Positions 35,597-43,910 of a stretch of 46,235 nucleotides of DNA are shown one piece after another. A program made the translations under genes and the position numbers. This DNA is from Clostridia bacterium (GTDB taxonomy: Bacteria > Bacillota > Clostridia > Christensenellales > Aristaeellaceae): positions 1-46,235 of the forward strand of contig JAFXBE010000106.1 in assembly GCA_017516765.1 (NCBI GenBank), read 5' to 3'. The notes beneath the pieces were generated by a model, which worked only from the letters and a program-made list of their open reading frames with translations, was not told the DNA's origin and made no database searches. Position 1 is the first letter of the stretch, and each line of letters opens with the position of its first letter.

Positions 35597-35623
35597 TGTG
35601 AAGCACCATAGTCAGGTGCAAGG

Positions 35624-35698
35624 TGGAGGTGCCACCCGGATTTGAACCGGGGAATAAAGGTTTTGCAGACCTTCGCCTTACCGCTTGGCTATGGCACC
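35624..35698 (-). tRNA. tRNA-Cys (anticodon GCA)
   Basis: Acceptor GGTGCCA/TGGCACC, anticodon loop CTGCAAA, T-loop TTCAAAT; CCA is encoded. Last of five co-transcribed tRNAs. Confidence 0.93.
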
Positions 35699-35703
35699 GT
35701 GTG

Positions 35704-35778
35704 TGGAGCGGTAGACGAGATTCGAACTCGCGACATCCACCTTGGCAAGGTGGCACTCTACCACTGAGCTACTACCGC
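35704..35778 (-). tRNA. tRNA-Gly (anticodon GCC)
   Basis: Acceptor GCGGTAG/CTACCGC, anticodon loop TTGCCAA with stem CACC/GGTG, T-loop TTCGAAT; CCA encoded. Confidence 0.93.
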
Positions 35779-35783
35779 ACACT

Positions 35784-35859
35784 TGGTGCCTTGGGGCGGA
35801 ATCGAACCACCGACACGTAGATTTTCAGTCTACTGCTCTACCGACTGAGCTACCAAGGC
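35784..35859 (-). tRNA. tRNA-Phe (anticodon GAA)
   Basis: Acceptor GCCTTGG/CCAAGGC, anticodon loop CTGAAAA, T-loop TTCGATT; CCA encoded. Confidence 0.94.
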
Positions 35860-35864
35860 ATATA

Positions 35865-35941
35865 TGGCGACCCGGAAGGGGCTCGAACCCTCGACCTCTA
35901 GCGTGACAGGCTAGCGCTCTAACCAACTGAGCTACCGGGCC
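35865..35941 (-). tRNA. tRNA-Asp (anticodon GTC)
   Basis: Acceptor GGCCCGG/CCGGGTC with one G-T pair, anticodon loop CTGTCAC flanked by CTAGC/GCTAG, T-loop TTCGAGC; CCA encoded. Confidence 0.94.
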
Positions 35942-35944
35942 ATA

Positions 35945-36020
35945 TGGTGGGAACAACAGGGCTCGAACCTGTGACCCTCTGCTTGTAAGGCAGATGCTCT
36001 CCCAGCTGAGCTATGCTCCC
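35945..36020 (-). tRNA. tRNA-Val (anticodon TAC)
   Basis: Acceptor GGGAGCA, anticodon loop CTTACAA with stem CTGC/GCAG, T-loop TTCGAGC; CCA encoded. First of the cluster. Confidence 0.93.
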
Positions 36021-36049
36021 ATACGTTGTCGCTTTCGGCGACGCTGTAT

Positions 36050-36078
36050 ATAATACCTCCATCGGTCGGATTTGTCAA
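36050..36078 (-). promoter_or_regulatory. strong promoter of the five-tRNA cluster
   Basis: On the minus strand TTGACA (36078-36073), 17-base spacer, TATTAT (36055-36050), close to consensus. The next 30 bases hold a GTCGCC/GGCGAC-type hairpin before tRNA-Val. Confidence 0.85.
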
Positions 36079-36232
36079 TAACCTTTTTCAACTTTTTTTC
36101 ATTTTCTTTCGCATCATGCCCGGAACCCTTTTGCCGCCGACGGTTCGTACTCTCCCGCCTGCCTGCCGGCAGAACGGCGGGCCGCCCTTTGCCGAAGATG
36201 TAAATTCTTTTTGAAGCAGGATATTTTTATGG

Positions 36233-36261
36233 TTGCAAAACATAACCGACTATGCTATAAT
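36233..36261 (+). promoter_or_regulatory. rpmE promoter
   Basis: TTGCAA (36233-36238), 17-base spacer, TATAAT (36256-36261). The 55-base leader has no clear Zur box. Confidence 0.8.
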
Positions 36262-36316
36262 ACCAAAGCGCTTTATGGGCGCTACTCATGGCATACGCAA
36301 AAAGAGGTGAAAAAGC

Positions 36317-36517
36317 GTGAAAGAGAAGATCCATCCCAAATATGGCAAGTCTACCGTCCGTTGCGTGTGCGGTGAGACGTTCGAAACCGGCTCCGTCAAG
36401 GGCGAGCTGAAGGTCGAAATTTGCTCCAAGTGCCACCCCTTCTACACCGGCAAGCAGAAGCTGGTGGACAGCGGCGGACGCGTGGATCGCTTTAAGAAGC
36501 GTTTCAATATCGAATAA
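36317..36517 (+). CDS. rpmE: 50S ribosomal protein L31, zinc type
   Basis: Ribosomal protein bL31 of 66 residues. The zinc-binding cysteines C16, C18, C36 and C39 are present ([18 protein letters not shown]), so this is the C+ form rather than the zinc-independent paralogue. AGAGGTG precedes the GTG start. In many Bacillota rpmE is adjacent to rho and prfA; here rho is on the opposite strand beyond the tRNA cluster. Confidence 0.97.
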   Translation: MKEKIHPKYGKSTVRCVCGETFETGSVKGELKVEICSKCHPFYTGKQKLVDSGGRVDRFKKRFNIE

Positions 36518-36528
36518 GCCATGCCAGA

Positions 36529-36556
36529 AGAGCCTTCCGTCGGGAAGGCTCTTTTC
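36529..36556 (+). terminator. rho-independent terminator after rpmE
   Basis: Stem AGAGCCTTCC (36529-36538) with GGAAGGCTCT (36543-36552), tetraloop GTCG, then TTTC. Confidence 0.85.
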
Positions 36557-36675
36557 GCATGGTTTTTTCTTCCCCTGCGCGATTCCCTTCCTATATTAGC
36601 AGGAAAACAGGAGCTGCCGTCGAATTGTCTGTATGTGTGTTTTTATGCCTGCACACAGAAAGGAACATATTTGCT

Positions 36676-37803
36676 ATGAAGAAAGAACAGAATACATCCT
36701 GCCCCCGCGTGGATATCGGCGGCCAGGCCGTTATGGAAGGCGTTATGATGAAAGCGCCCCGCGCCATCGCCGTTTCCGTACGCCGTCCCGATAACACCAT
36801 CGTTACCAAACTGACCCCCTATACCCCCGTTACCGAAAAGCACAAGTGGATGGGGCTGCCTGTGATCCGCGGCGTGGTCAATTTTGTGCATATGCTGACC
36901 ATGGGTATGAACACCCTGCAGCAGAGCACCGACATGCTGGGCATCATGGACGAGGAACCCACCAAGTTCGAAAAATGGCTCAGCAAGAAGCTGGGCAAGG
37001 GCATCGACAAGATCGTAATGGCTACCGCCGTCGTTCTGGCGGTGATCCTGTCCGTGGGTCTGTTCTTTGTGATCCCCGAGCTGGTCGCCCGCGGGCTGAA
37101 AGCCCTCATGCCCGACCCCGGCATGAACTGGCTCATCAACCTGCTCAGCGGCATCGTGCGTATCCTCATTCTGATCGGCTACATCCTGTTCTGCTGCACG
37201 GTACCCGATGTGCGCCGCACCTTCCAGTACCACGGCGCAGAGCACAAGACCGTCTACTGCAACGAGAACGGTCTGCCCCTCACCCCCGAGAACGCCCAGA
37301 CCTTCTCCACCCTGCACCCCCGCTGCGGCACCAGCTTCCTGCTGATCGTATTCGTGATCTCCATCGTGCTGTTCACGCTGGTGGGTTACCAGGGCACCAA
37401 CTACTTCCTGCGCCTCGGCAGCCGCCTGCTGCTGCTGCCCTTTGTTGCCGGCATCAGCTACGAAGTGCTCAAGGGCCTTGCCCACAGCAAGGGCAAAATC
37501 GTGGAATGGCTCCGCTGGCCCGGCATGCAGATGCAGCGGCTGACCACCAAGGAGCCCACCCCCGAAATGCTGGAGGTGGCCATCGTATCCATGAATGTGG
37601 CGCTGCACGGTCTGCCCGAAGGCTGCGAGACCACCCCCGAAGGCTACACCATCATCCGGGATTACCGGGTGACCGATCCCTCCTATGTGCCCGAAGCCGC
37701 AGAGGCTCCCGCACAGCCCGTGGACGCTCCCGAGACCCTGAAGGAAAAAGCCGAAGAAGCAAAGGAAGCCGCCAAGGAAAGCCTTGGAGCCGACGAAGAA
37801 TAA
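36676..37803 (+). CDS. DUF1385 membrane protein, YqhQ-like
   Basis: Protein of 375 residues. The motif DIGGQAVMEGVMMKAPRAIAVSVR is the family hallmark. Membrane helices are near 115-138 (TAVVLAVILSVGLFFVIPEL), 155-180 and two around 218-260 (FLLIVFVISIVLFTLVG). YHGAEHKTVYCNE and HPRCGTSFLL carry conserved His and Cys residues that could bind metal. The C-terminal 50 residues are Ala/Glu-rich and variable. ATG 36676 follows AAAGGAAC. First gene of a run with prmC, prfA and sua5. Function of the family is not settled. Confidence 0.85.
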   Translation: MKKEQNTSCPRVDIGGQAVMEGVMMKAPRAIAVSVRRPDNTIVTKLTPYTPVTEKHKWMGLPVIRGVVNFVHMLTMGMNTLQQSTDMLGIMDEEPTKFEKWLSKKLGKGIDKIVMATAVVLAVILSVGLFFVIPELVARGLKALMPDPGMNWLINLLSGIVRILILIGYILFCCTVPDVRRTFQYHGAEHKTVYCNENGLPLTPENAQTFSTLHPRCGTSFLLIVFVISIVLFTLVGYQGTNYFLRLGSRLLLLPFVAGISYEVLKGLAHSKGKIVEWLRWPGMQMQRLTTKEPTPEMLEVAIVSMNVALHGLPEGCETTPEGYTIIRDYRVTDPSYVPEAAEAPAQPVDAPETLKEKAEEAKEAAKESLGADEE

Positions 37804-37804
37804 C

Positions 37805-38644
37805 ATGACGATACAGCAAGCTCTCCGGGATGCCGCTGCCCAGCTGGCGGCGGCGCAGATCCCCGACCCGGCGCAGGATGCGCTGCTGATGCTTTCGCAC
37901 ATACTGCACAGGGAGCCCTTCGCCGTCCGTCTGGACGGGCTGAAGGAGCTGAGCCCGGAAGACAGCGCCCGCTATCGGGCGCTGTTGCTCCATCGGGCGC
38001 AGCGACAGCCCCTGCAATACCTGCTTGGGGAGCAATGGTTTTACGGTCTGCCCTTCTATGTGGACGACCGGGTGCTGATCCCCCGCCAGGAGACCGAGAG
38101 CCTGTGCGAGCTGGGCATCGGCTTTCTTACCCCCCTGCCCTCGCCCCGTGCACTGGATCTGTGCACCGGCAGCGGCGCCATCGCCGTTACGCTGAAGCAT
38201 AACTGCCCCCATGCGCAGGTATCTGCTGCCGATCTGAGCCCGGATGCGCTGGCGGTCGCCCGCCGGAATGCCGGAGCCCATAAAGCGGAGATCGCCTTTT
38301 ATGAAGGCGACCTGTTCGCGCCCCTTACCGGGATGACCTTCGATCTGATCCTGTCCAATCCCCCCTACATTGAAACCGCCGACTGCTCCTCTTTGCAGGA
38401 GGAGGTGCGCAGGGAGCCCATCATGGCGCTGGACGGAGGTGCGGACGGGCTGGATTTTTACCGGCGCATTGCCGATGAGGCGCATCTGCATCTGACTCCC
38501 GGCGGCATGCTGGCCATGGAGATCGGCTGTACACAGGCCGACGCAGTATCCGCCCTGCTGGCAGAAGCAAACGCCTACCGGGACATCGCCGTGGTGCGCG
38601 ATCTCTACGGTATGGAGCGCATCGTAAAGGCCTACAAGGAGTGA
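37805..38644 (+). CDS. prmC: peptide chain release factor N5-glutamine methyltransferase
   Basis: PrmC methylates the Gln of the GGQ motif in release factors using SAM; 279 residues. The N-terminal helical domain is followed by VLIPRQETE, motif I LDLCTGSGAIAVTLKH and the catalytic LSNPPYIE. It starts 1 base after the upstream stop and is followed immediately by its substrate gene prfA. Its 3' end supplies the ribosome site (AAGGAG) for prfA. Confidence 0.95.
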   Translation: MTIQQALRDAAAQLAAAQIPDPAQDALLMLSHILHREPFAVRLDGLKELSPEDSARYRALLLHRAQRQPLQYLLGEQWFYGLPFYVDDRVLIPRQETESLCELGIGFLTPLPSPRALDLCTGSGAIAVTLKHNCPHAQVSAADLSPDALAVARRNAGAHKAEIAFYEGDLFAPLTGMTFDLILSNPPYIETADCSSLQEEVRREPIMALDGGADGLDFYRRIADEAHLHLTPGGMLAMEIGCTQADAVSALLAEANAYRDIAVVRDLYGMERIVKAYKE

Positions 38645-38650
38645 CTGACC

Positions 38651-39718
38651 CTGTTTGAGAAATTCGATTGGATCGAAGGGCGATATCAGGAGCTGACCGA
38701 AGCCATCAGCCAGCCCGAGATCATTGCAGACCAGGCAAAATGGCAGAAGCTGCTCAAGGAGCACGCTTCTCTGGAGCCTCAGGTAAAAGCCTGGCAGGCA
38801 TACAGGCAGACCCTGCAGGAGATCGCCGAAGCCCGGGAGATGCTTTCCATGCCCGAGATGGCAGAACTGGCGCAGGAGGAGCTGCCCCGGCTGGAGCGCG
38901 CCAAGGGTGAGCAGGAGCAGGAACTGCGCCTGCTGCTTCTGCCCAGAGACCCGGACGCGGACAAGAACGTGGTGGTGGAGATCCGTCAGGGGGCAGGCGG
39001 CGATGAGGCAGCCCTTTTCGGCGCGCTGCTGCTGCGCATGTACACCCGCTATGCCGAGCGCAACCGCTTCAAGGTGGAGATGGTCTCGGACAACATGACC
39101 GAGCTGGGCGGCGTTAAGGAAGCCGTGATCACCATTACCGGCGAGGGAGCCTTCAGCCGCCTGAAATACGAAAGCGGCGTGCACCGGGTGCAGCGGGTGC
39201 CCACCACCGAATCCGGTGGGCGCATCCACACCAGTACCTGCACCGTGGCCGTACTGCCCGAAGCGGAGGATGTGGAGGTGGAGATCAACCCCGGCGACCT
39301 GCGCATCGACACCTACCGTGCAGGCGGCGCAGGCGGACAGCACGTAAACCGTACCGACTCCGCCGTGCGCATGACCCATCTGCCCACCGGCATTGTGGTG
39401 CAGTGTCAGAACGAGCGCAGCCAGATCCAGAATCGTGAGATGTGCCTGCGCATTCTGAAAAGCCGCCTGTACGACAAATACCGGGAAGAAAAGGACAGCG
39501 AGTACGCCGAGAACCGCCGCGACCAGATCGGTACCGGCGACCGGAGCGAGCGCATCCGCACCTACAATTTCCCCCAGGGACGTGTGACCGACCACCGCAT
39601 CGGTCTGACCCTGTACCAGATCGACAGCATTCTGGACGGCGATCTGGACGAGATCATTGAGGCGCTTCGGCTTGCCGAGCAGGCCGAAAAGCTGAAAGCC
39701 TTCGGAGATGAAGCCTGA
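38651..39718 (+). CDS. prfA: peptide chain release factor 1 with apparent CTG start
   Basis: RF1 reads UAA and UAG stop codons; 355 residues when begun at CTG 38651. The frame upstream reads [21 protein letters not shown] in outline, the normal RF1 N-terminus, and no ATG, GTG or TTG exists in frame between the prmC stop and ATG 38840. AAGGAG lies 9 bases before the CTG. The stop-codon recognition motif is PTT (184-186) in [16 protein letters not shown] is at 228-230 in [15 protein letters not shown], close to the E. coli numbering, which supports the full length. A start at 38840 would delete 63 residues. Confidence 0.93.
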   Translation: MFEKFDWIEGRYQELTEAISQPEIIADQAKWQKLLKEHASLEPQVKAWQAYRQTLQEIAEAREMLSMPEMAELAQEELPRLERAKGEQEQELRLLLLPRDPDADKNVVVEIRQGAGGDEAALFGALLLRMYTRYAERNRFKVEMVSDNMTELGGVKEAVITITGEGAFSRLKYESGVHRVQRVPTTESGGRIHTSTCTVAVLPEAEDVEVEINPGDLRIDTYRAGGAGGQHVNRTDSAVRMTHLPTGIVVQCQNERSQIQNREMCLRILKSRLYDKYREEKDSEYAENRRDQIGTGDRSERIRTYNFPQGRVTDHRIGLTLYQIDSILDGDLDEIIEALRLAEQAEKLKAFGDEA

Positions 39719-40764
39719 TGACAGAGACCCTGCTGCTGACCCCCACGGAAGAAAACCTTGCCTTGGCTGCCCGCGCCCTGCGGGAGGGGCAGCTGGTGGG
39801 CATGCCCACCGAAACCGTATACGGGCTGGGTGCCAACGCCCTTGACGAGGATGCCGTACGCGCCATTTTTGCCGCCAAAGGTCGCCCCGCCGATAACCCG
39901 CTGATCGTGCACGTGCCGGACATTGCGTCTGCGGAACCCCTGTGCTGTATCGATGAGCGCAGCCGCCGGGTAATGACCCATTTCTGCCCCGGACCCCTGA
40001 CGGTGCTGCTGCCCAAGAAGCCCATCATCCCGCAGGTGGTGAACGCCGGACTGCCCAGCGTTGCCATCCGCATCCCCGCCCATCCCATCGCCCGCAGACT
40101 GCTGGAGCTATCCGGCGTACCGGTGGCTGCGCCCAGCGCAAACACCAGCGGCAAGCCCAGCCCCACCACCGCCCGTCATGTCTACGACGATCTGGCAGGC
40201 AAGCTGACCTGCATCATCGACGGCGGCGAGTGCCAGGTGGGGCTGGAAAGCACCGTGCTGGATCTGACCCGGGAGGTGCCCACCGTGCTTCGCCCCGGCG
40301 GCATCACCCCGGATATGCTGCTGGAGGTGCTGGACGAGGTAGCCGTTGCCGACAGCGTGCTGCGCCCCCTGCAAAAGGGCGAGAAAGCCCTCTCCCCCGG
40401 TATGCTTTACAAGCACTATGCCCCCAAAGGCATGCTTTCGCTGGTAAGCGGCAGTGCAGAGGCCGTTGCAGGCAAGATCCGCAGGCTGTACGGCGAAGCG
40501 GCACAACTGGGCAAAACAGTGCAGGTGCTTGCGTTTCAGGAGCATCTGAATGCCTACAAAGGGCTGAATACCAAGTGCATCGGGTCGCTGGCTGCACCGG
40601 AAACCGTTGCCCACAGCCTGTTTGCCACTCTGCGCCAGGCGGATGCGGAGGGCATCGACGTGCTCTACAGCGAAGTGCTTCCTGCCGAGGGCGTGGGGCT
40701 TGCGGTGATGAACCGTCTCAGCCGTGCCGCAGGCTTCCGCACCATTGAAGCCGACGAGGAATGA
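39718..40764 (+). CDS. L-threonylcarbamoyladenylate synthase (Sua5/YwlC)
   Basis: Makes threonylcarbamoyl-AMP for the t6A37 modification of ANN-decoding tRNAs; 348 residues, so it is the long Sua5 form with YrdC domain (about 8-200) plus C-terminal Sua5 domain. Motifs are MPTETVYGLGANA, KGRPADNPLIVHV, VAAPSANTSGKPSPT and SPGMLYKHYAPKG. ATG 39718 shares its first base with the prfA stop. The cluster of prfA and t6A genes is common in Bacillota. Confidence 0.95.
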   Translation: MTETLLLTPTEENLALAARALREGQLVGMPTETVYGLGANALDEDAVRAIFAAKGRPADNPLIVHVPDIASAEPLCCIDERSRRVMTHFCPGPLTVLLPKKPIIPQVVNAGLPSVAIRIPAHPIARRLLELSGVPVAAPSANTSGKPSPTTARHVYDDLAGKLTCIIDGGECQVGLESTVLDLTREVPTVLRPGGITPDMLLEVLDEVAVADSVLRPLQKGEKALSPGMLYKHYAPKGMLSLVSGSAEAVAGKIRRLYGEAAQLGKTVQVLAFQEHLNAYKGLNTKCIGSLAAPETVAHSLFATLRQADAEGIDVLYSEVLPAEGVGLAVMNRLSRAAGFRTIEADEE

Positions 40765-41210
40765 AAGCCATGAAAACCATCCTTTTTGTCTGTACCGGCA
40801 ACACCTGCCGCAGCCCCATGGCTGCCTGCCTGATGAACCGTCTTCTGCAGGAGCGGGGAATGACGGACTGGCAGGCGTTTTCTGCCGGAGCCGCTGCATT
40901 TGACGGTCAGCCCGCTTCCCAGCAGGCATTGCGCGCCATGAACCGCCGGGGGCTGAATCTGGCTGCCCACCGTTCCCGCACTGTGACCGCAGAGATGCTG
41001 AAAGAGGTCGATTATCTGATCTGCATCAGCCCATGGCATCTGGATATGCTGAAGAACACCTTCGGCAGCCTGCCGCCAAGCATTGTGATCCGGCCCGGAA
41101 TCCCCGATCCCTATGGCGGCACCGACAGCGAATACGAAGCCTGTGCCGGAATGCTGGAGGAGATCCTGCCCTCGTTTTTGCCCGCCCTGAAGGCGGCGCA
41201 CAAAGGCTGA
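40761..41210 (+). CDS. low-molecular-weight phosphatase, YwlE-like arginine phosphatase
   Basis: Protein of 149 residues from ATG 40761, overlapping the preceding stop (ATGA). The P-loop is FVCTGNTCRSPMAA with nucleophile C11 and general acid Asp in IPDPYGG. The Thr inside CTGNTCRS is the residue that favours phospho-arginine over phospho-tyrosine in Bacillus YwlE, so arginine phosphatase activity is likely. No McsB kinase gene is visible in this window. The gene order prfA-sua5-ywlE matches other Bacillota. Confidence 0.88.
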   Translation: MKAMKTILFVCTGNTCRSPMAACLMNRLLQERGMTDWQAFSAGAAAFDGQPASQQALRAMNRRGLNLAAHRSRTVTAEMLKEVDYLICISPWHLDMLKNTFGSLPPSIVIRPGIPDPYGGTDSEYEACAGMLEEILPSFLPALKAAHKG

Positions 41211-41271
41211 GCAAGCCGGGCAGGGCATTGAAAACGTTTCCCAATAGCATATTTATAGAGGAGGGAAAACC

Positions 41272-42945
41272 ATGAAACTGACCTTTTTGGGAGCCGCGCA
41301 TGAGGTGACCGGCAGCCGTTTTCTGCTGGAAGCCTGCGGTAAGAACATCATGATCGACTACGGTATGGAACAGGGCACCGACCTTTACGAGAACACGCCC
41401 CTGCCCATGACGGAGGGCACGCTGGATGCCGTGCTGCTGACCCATGCCCACATCGACCACAGCGGTTACCTGCCCCTTCTGTACAAGAACGGCTTCCGTG
41501 GGCATGTGTACGCCACCGAGCCCACCACCGACCTGTGCAGGATCATGCTGCTGGACTCCGCCCACATTCAGGAAAGCGATGCAGAGTACAAGAACCGCAA
41601 GAACCAGCGCAGCGGCAAGCCCCTTGTGGAGCCGCTCTACACCCAGGAGGATGCGCTGGCGGTACACAGCCAGTTTGTTCCCTGCCGCTACAACGACAGC
41701 GTGGATATCTTCGACGGCATCACCATCCGCATGGTGGATGTGGGGCATCTGCTGGGCTCCGCCGCCATCGAGGTGACCGTGCGGGAGGACGGCAACGAGA
41801 AAGTGCTGGTTTTCTCCGGCGACATCGGCAACATCCGCCAGCCGCTGCTGCGGGATCCCATCCCCATGCACCGGGCAGATATCGTGGTGATGGAATCCAC
41901 CTACGGCGACCGCACCCACGGCCCCACCCCGGACTATATCGGCGACCTGACGGAGATTATCCAGTCCACGCTGGACAAGGGCGGCAATGTGGTCATCCCC
42001 AGCTTTGCAGTGGGACGCACCCAGGAGCTGCTGTACTTTATCCGCCACATCAAGCAGAACGGGCTCATCAAGGGGCATGACCATTTCCCCGTGTATGTGG
42101 ACAGCCCGCTGGCGGTGGAAGCCACCAATGTGTTTAAAGAGAATACCTACGAATGCGCCGACGAGGAGACCCTCGCGCTGCTGAAGCAGGGCATCAACCC
42201 CATCGCCTGCCCCGATCTGCGGCTTTCCATCACCGCGGACGACAGCAAAGCCCTGAACACCGATGAGGAACCCAAGGTGATCATTTCCTCCAGCGGCATG
42301 TGCGATGCGGGCCGTATCCGCCACCACCTGAAGCACAACCTGTGGCGCCCCGAATGCACCGTGCTGTTCGTGGGCTACCAGAGCAACGGCACCCTTGGCC
42401 GCAGCCTTGTGGACGGCGCAAAGCAGGTGAAGCTCTTCGGCGAACCCATCGAGGTGAACGCCCGGATCGATACCCTGGCGGGCAAGAGCGGCCACGCCGA
42501 CCAGAACGGTCTGATCAACTGGGTAAACAGCTTCTCGCCCAAGCCCCAGCGGGTATTCGTGGTGCACGGTGAGGACGGCGTAACCGATACCTTCGCCAAA
42601 CTGCTCACCGAGCGTTACGAGCACGTGACCACCGCCCCCTACAACGGCGAAAGCTGGGATCTGGTAACCATGAAGAAGCTCTGCGACGGCAACAACACCC
42701 GCATCCAGAAGCCCGACCGGGATGTGGCAGCCGCCGATGCCCAGCAGACCAACTCCTCCCCCAGCCACAAGGACAAGCAGCAGGGCAAGCCGCAGAACAT
42801 CTCCCAGAATTATGCCAACCTGCTGGTGGCCATGGACAAGCTGCAGGATGTGGTGGAACGCATGCAGAGCCGTTCCAAAAAGGAACAGAGCAAGCTGACC
42901 AACTATATCTACAACCTGATCCGCCGTTTCGGCAAAAAGAAATAA
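41272..42945 (+). CDS. metallo-beta-lactamase/beta-CASP ribonuclease-like protein
   Basis: Protein of 557 residues of the CPSF/RNase-J-like superfamily. The metal motif is LTHAHIDHSGYLP, followed by SAHIQESDAEYKNRKN, VDVGHLLGSAAIE, SGDIGN and the beta-CASP part with ESTYGDRTHG, SSSGMCDAGRIRHHL and HGEDGV. All metal ligands look intact, so an RNA-cleaving hydrolase is likely. The C-terminal 65 residues are polar and helical, perhaps for protein contacts. GAGGAGGG precedes ATG 41272. It is a separate transcript or the end of the yqhQ run; a strong terminator follows. Confidence 0.9.
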   Translation: MKLTFLGAAHEVTGSRFLLEACGKNIMIDYGMEQGTDLYENTPLPMTEGTLDAVLLTHAHIDHSGYLPLLYKNGFRGHVYATEPTTDLCRIMLLDSAHIQESDAEYKNRKNQRSGKPLVEPLYTQEDALAVHSQFVPCRYNDSVDIFDGITIRMVDVGHLLGSAAIEVTVREDGNEKVLVFSGDIGNIRQPLLRDPIPMHRADIVVMESTYGDRTHGPTPDYIGDLTEIIQSTLDKGGNVVIPSFAVGRTQELLYFIRHIKQNGLIKGHDHFPVYVDSPLAVEATNVFKENTYECADEETLALLKQGINPIACPDLRLSITADDSKALNTDEEPKVIISSSGMCDAGRIRHHLKHNLWRPECTVLFVGYQSNGTLGRSLVDGAKQVKLFGEPIEVNARIDTLAGKSGHADQNGLINWVNSFSPKPQRVFVVHGEDGVTDTFAKLLTERYEHVTTAPYNGESWDLVTMKKLCDGNNTRIQKPDRDVAAADAQQTNSSPSHKDKQQGKPQNISQNYANLLVAMDKLQDVVERMQSRSKKEQSKLTNYIYNLIRRFGKKK

Positions 42946-42984
42946 AAAGCGGCTGCCGCAGAACGATCTGCGGCAGCCTTTTTG
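42945..42984. terminator. bidirectional terminator
   Basis: Perfect 11-pair stem GGCTGCCGCAG/CTGCGGCAGCC (42951-42961, 42968-42978), flanked by A-run on the left and TTTTT on the right; it serves the nuclease gene and the converging regulator gene. Confidence 0.88.
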
Positions 42985-42989
42985 GATGT

Positions 42990-43427
42990 TCAGGGATTCT
43001 TCTTCTCCAGCATACGGTAGAGAATATCGTACAGCGTTTTTGCATCCTCCTGAGAAATGGGCACGGTCTTGGCAAGCTCTTCGGGAATGATCATCGCATC
43101 ATCCCGCATGTTCCAGCCTGCCTTGGTAAGGGAAAGCAGCAGGTTGCGCTCATCTGCGGAGGAGCGCTTGCGATTGATGAGTCCCTTCTGCTCCAGCTTC
43201 TTGAGCAGGGGGGTAAGGGTGCCGGAATCCAGATACAGCTCCTCGCCCAGTTCCTTTACGGTAAGGGTCCCTTTTTCCCAGAGCACCAGCATGGCAATGT
43301 ACTGGGTGTAGGTAAGATCCAGCTTATCCAGATAGGGCTTGTACTCGCGGATCACGCCGCGGGAACAGGCATATAGAGGAAAGCAAAGCTGCTTGGAAAG
43401 TTTCAGGGCATCGTAACGGGAATCCAT
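42990..43427 (-). CDS. MarR-family peroxide-sensing regulator, OhrR-like
   Basis: Protein of 145 residues from ATG 43427, 9 bases from GGAGG; ATG 43433 is too close to the site. It aligns with OhrR: LSKQLCFPLYACSR carries the sensing Cys at 15, followed by KPYLDKLDLTYTQYIAML, LYLDSGTLTPLLKKLEQKGL and RKRSSADERNLL. OhrR represses an organic-peroxide reductase and is released when Cys15 is oxidised. No ohr gene lies next to it. A palindrome GCAAT-AA-ATTGC (43460-43471) upstream is a probable operator for autoregulation. Confidence 0.88.
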   Translation of the reverse strand: MDSRYDALKLSKQLCFPLYACSRGVIREYKPYLDKLDLTYTQYIAMLVLWEKGTLTVKELGEELYLDSGTLTPLLKKLEQKGLINRKRSSADERNLLLSLTKAGWNMRDDAMIIPEELAKTVPISQEDAKTLYDILYRMLEKKNP

Positions 43428-43459
43428 GGTCATCCGCCTCCGGCTGCAGAATAACACCT

Positions 43460-43471
43460 GCAATTTATTGC
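43460..43471. promoter_or_regulatory. candidate OhrR operator
   Basis: Perfect palindrome GCAATTTATTGC, AT-centred like OhrR sites, about 33 bases upstream of the regulator start and inside its probable promoter. Confidence 0.5.
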
Positions 43472-43547
43472 TATCGTATTCTAACATGGATACCAAAGAA
43501 GGACAAGCGTTTTTTCGTCTTTTTTGCCTAATTTTAACCATTTCTCG

Positions 43548-43578
43548 TCAAAAAGCCCCCGCTGCCGGAGCAACGGGG
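43548..43578 (-). terminator. terminator of the zinc-ribbon gene
   Basis: On the minus strand AAAG-CCCCG pairs with CGGGG-CTTT, with the stem continuing inward across TCCG, followed by TTTTTGA. Confidence 0.75.
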
Positions 43579-43605
43579 ACTTTGCTGTGAATGGCTACTG
43601 ACGAA

Positions 43606-43884
43606 TCAAGCCTGACGATGGTTGGCGAAGCATTCGCTGCAGTAGATGGGACGGTCGCTCTTGGGAATGAAGGGCACCGTGGTGGGAGCGCCGCAGGCAG
43701 CACAGGTGGTCTCGAAAGACTCACGGGGTGCGTTGGCGCGGTTGGCCTTGCGGGCAGCGCGGCATTCCTTGCAGCGGGTGGGCTCGTTCTGGAAGCCCTT
43801 CTCGGCATAGAATTCCTGCTCGCCGGCGGAGAATACAAACTCAGCACCGCAGTCGCGGCACACCAAAGTCTTGTCTTCGTACAT
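43606..43884 (-). CDS. zinc-ribbon protein of the small CxxC-rich family
   Basis: Protein of 92 residues with four CxxC pairs: CRDC, CKEC, CAAC and CSEC. The first module (MYEDKTLVCRDCGAEFVFSAGEQEFY) belongs to a conserved zinc-ribbon family widespread in Clostridia, often mislabelled cytochrome C551; there is no haem motif. The second half is basic (ARKANRANA) with two more knuckles. ATG 43884 follows a GGAGG site; a longer reading to 43944 would enter the structured RNA. It lies 27 bases after that RNA and may share its transcript. Confidence 0.85.
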   Translation of the reverse strand: MYEDKTLVCRDCGAEFVFSAGEQEFYAEKGFQNEPTRCKECRAARKANRANAPRESFETTCAACGAPTTVPFIPKSDRPIYCSECFANHRQA

Positions 43885-43910
43885 GGTTGGGTTCCTCCGA
43901 TTTATTTCTA

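Noticed and set aside
38840..39718. prfA starting at ATG 38840
   Set aside because: This removes 63 residues of the conserved RF1 N-terminal domain and has no ribosome site; the CTG start is better supported.
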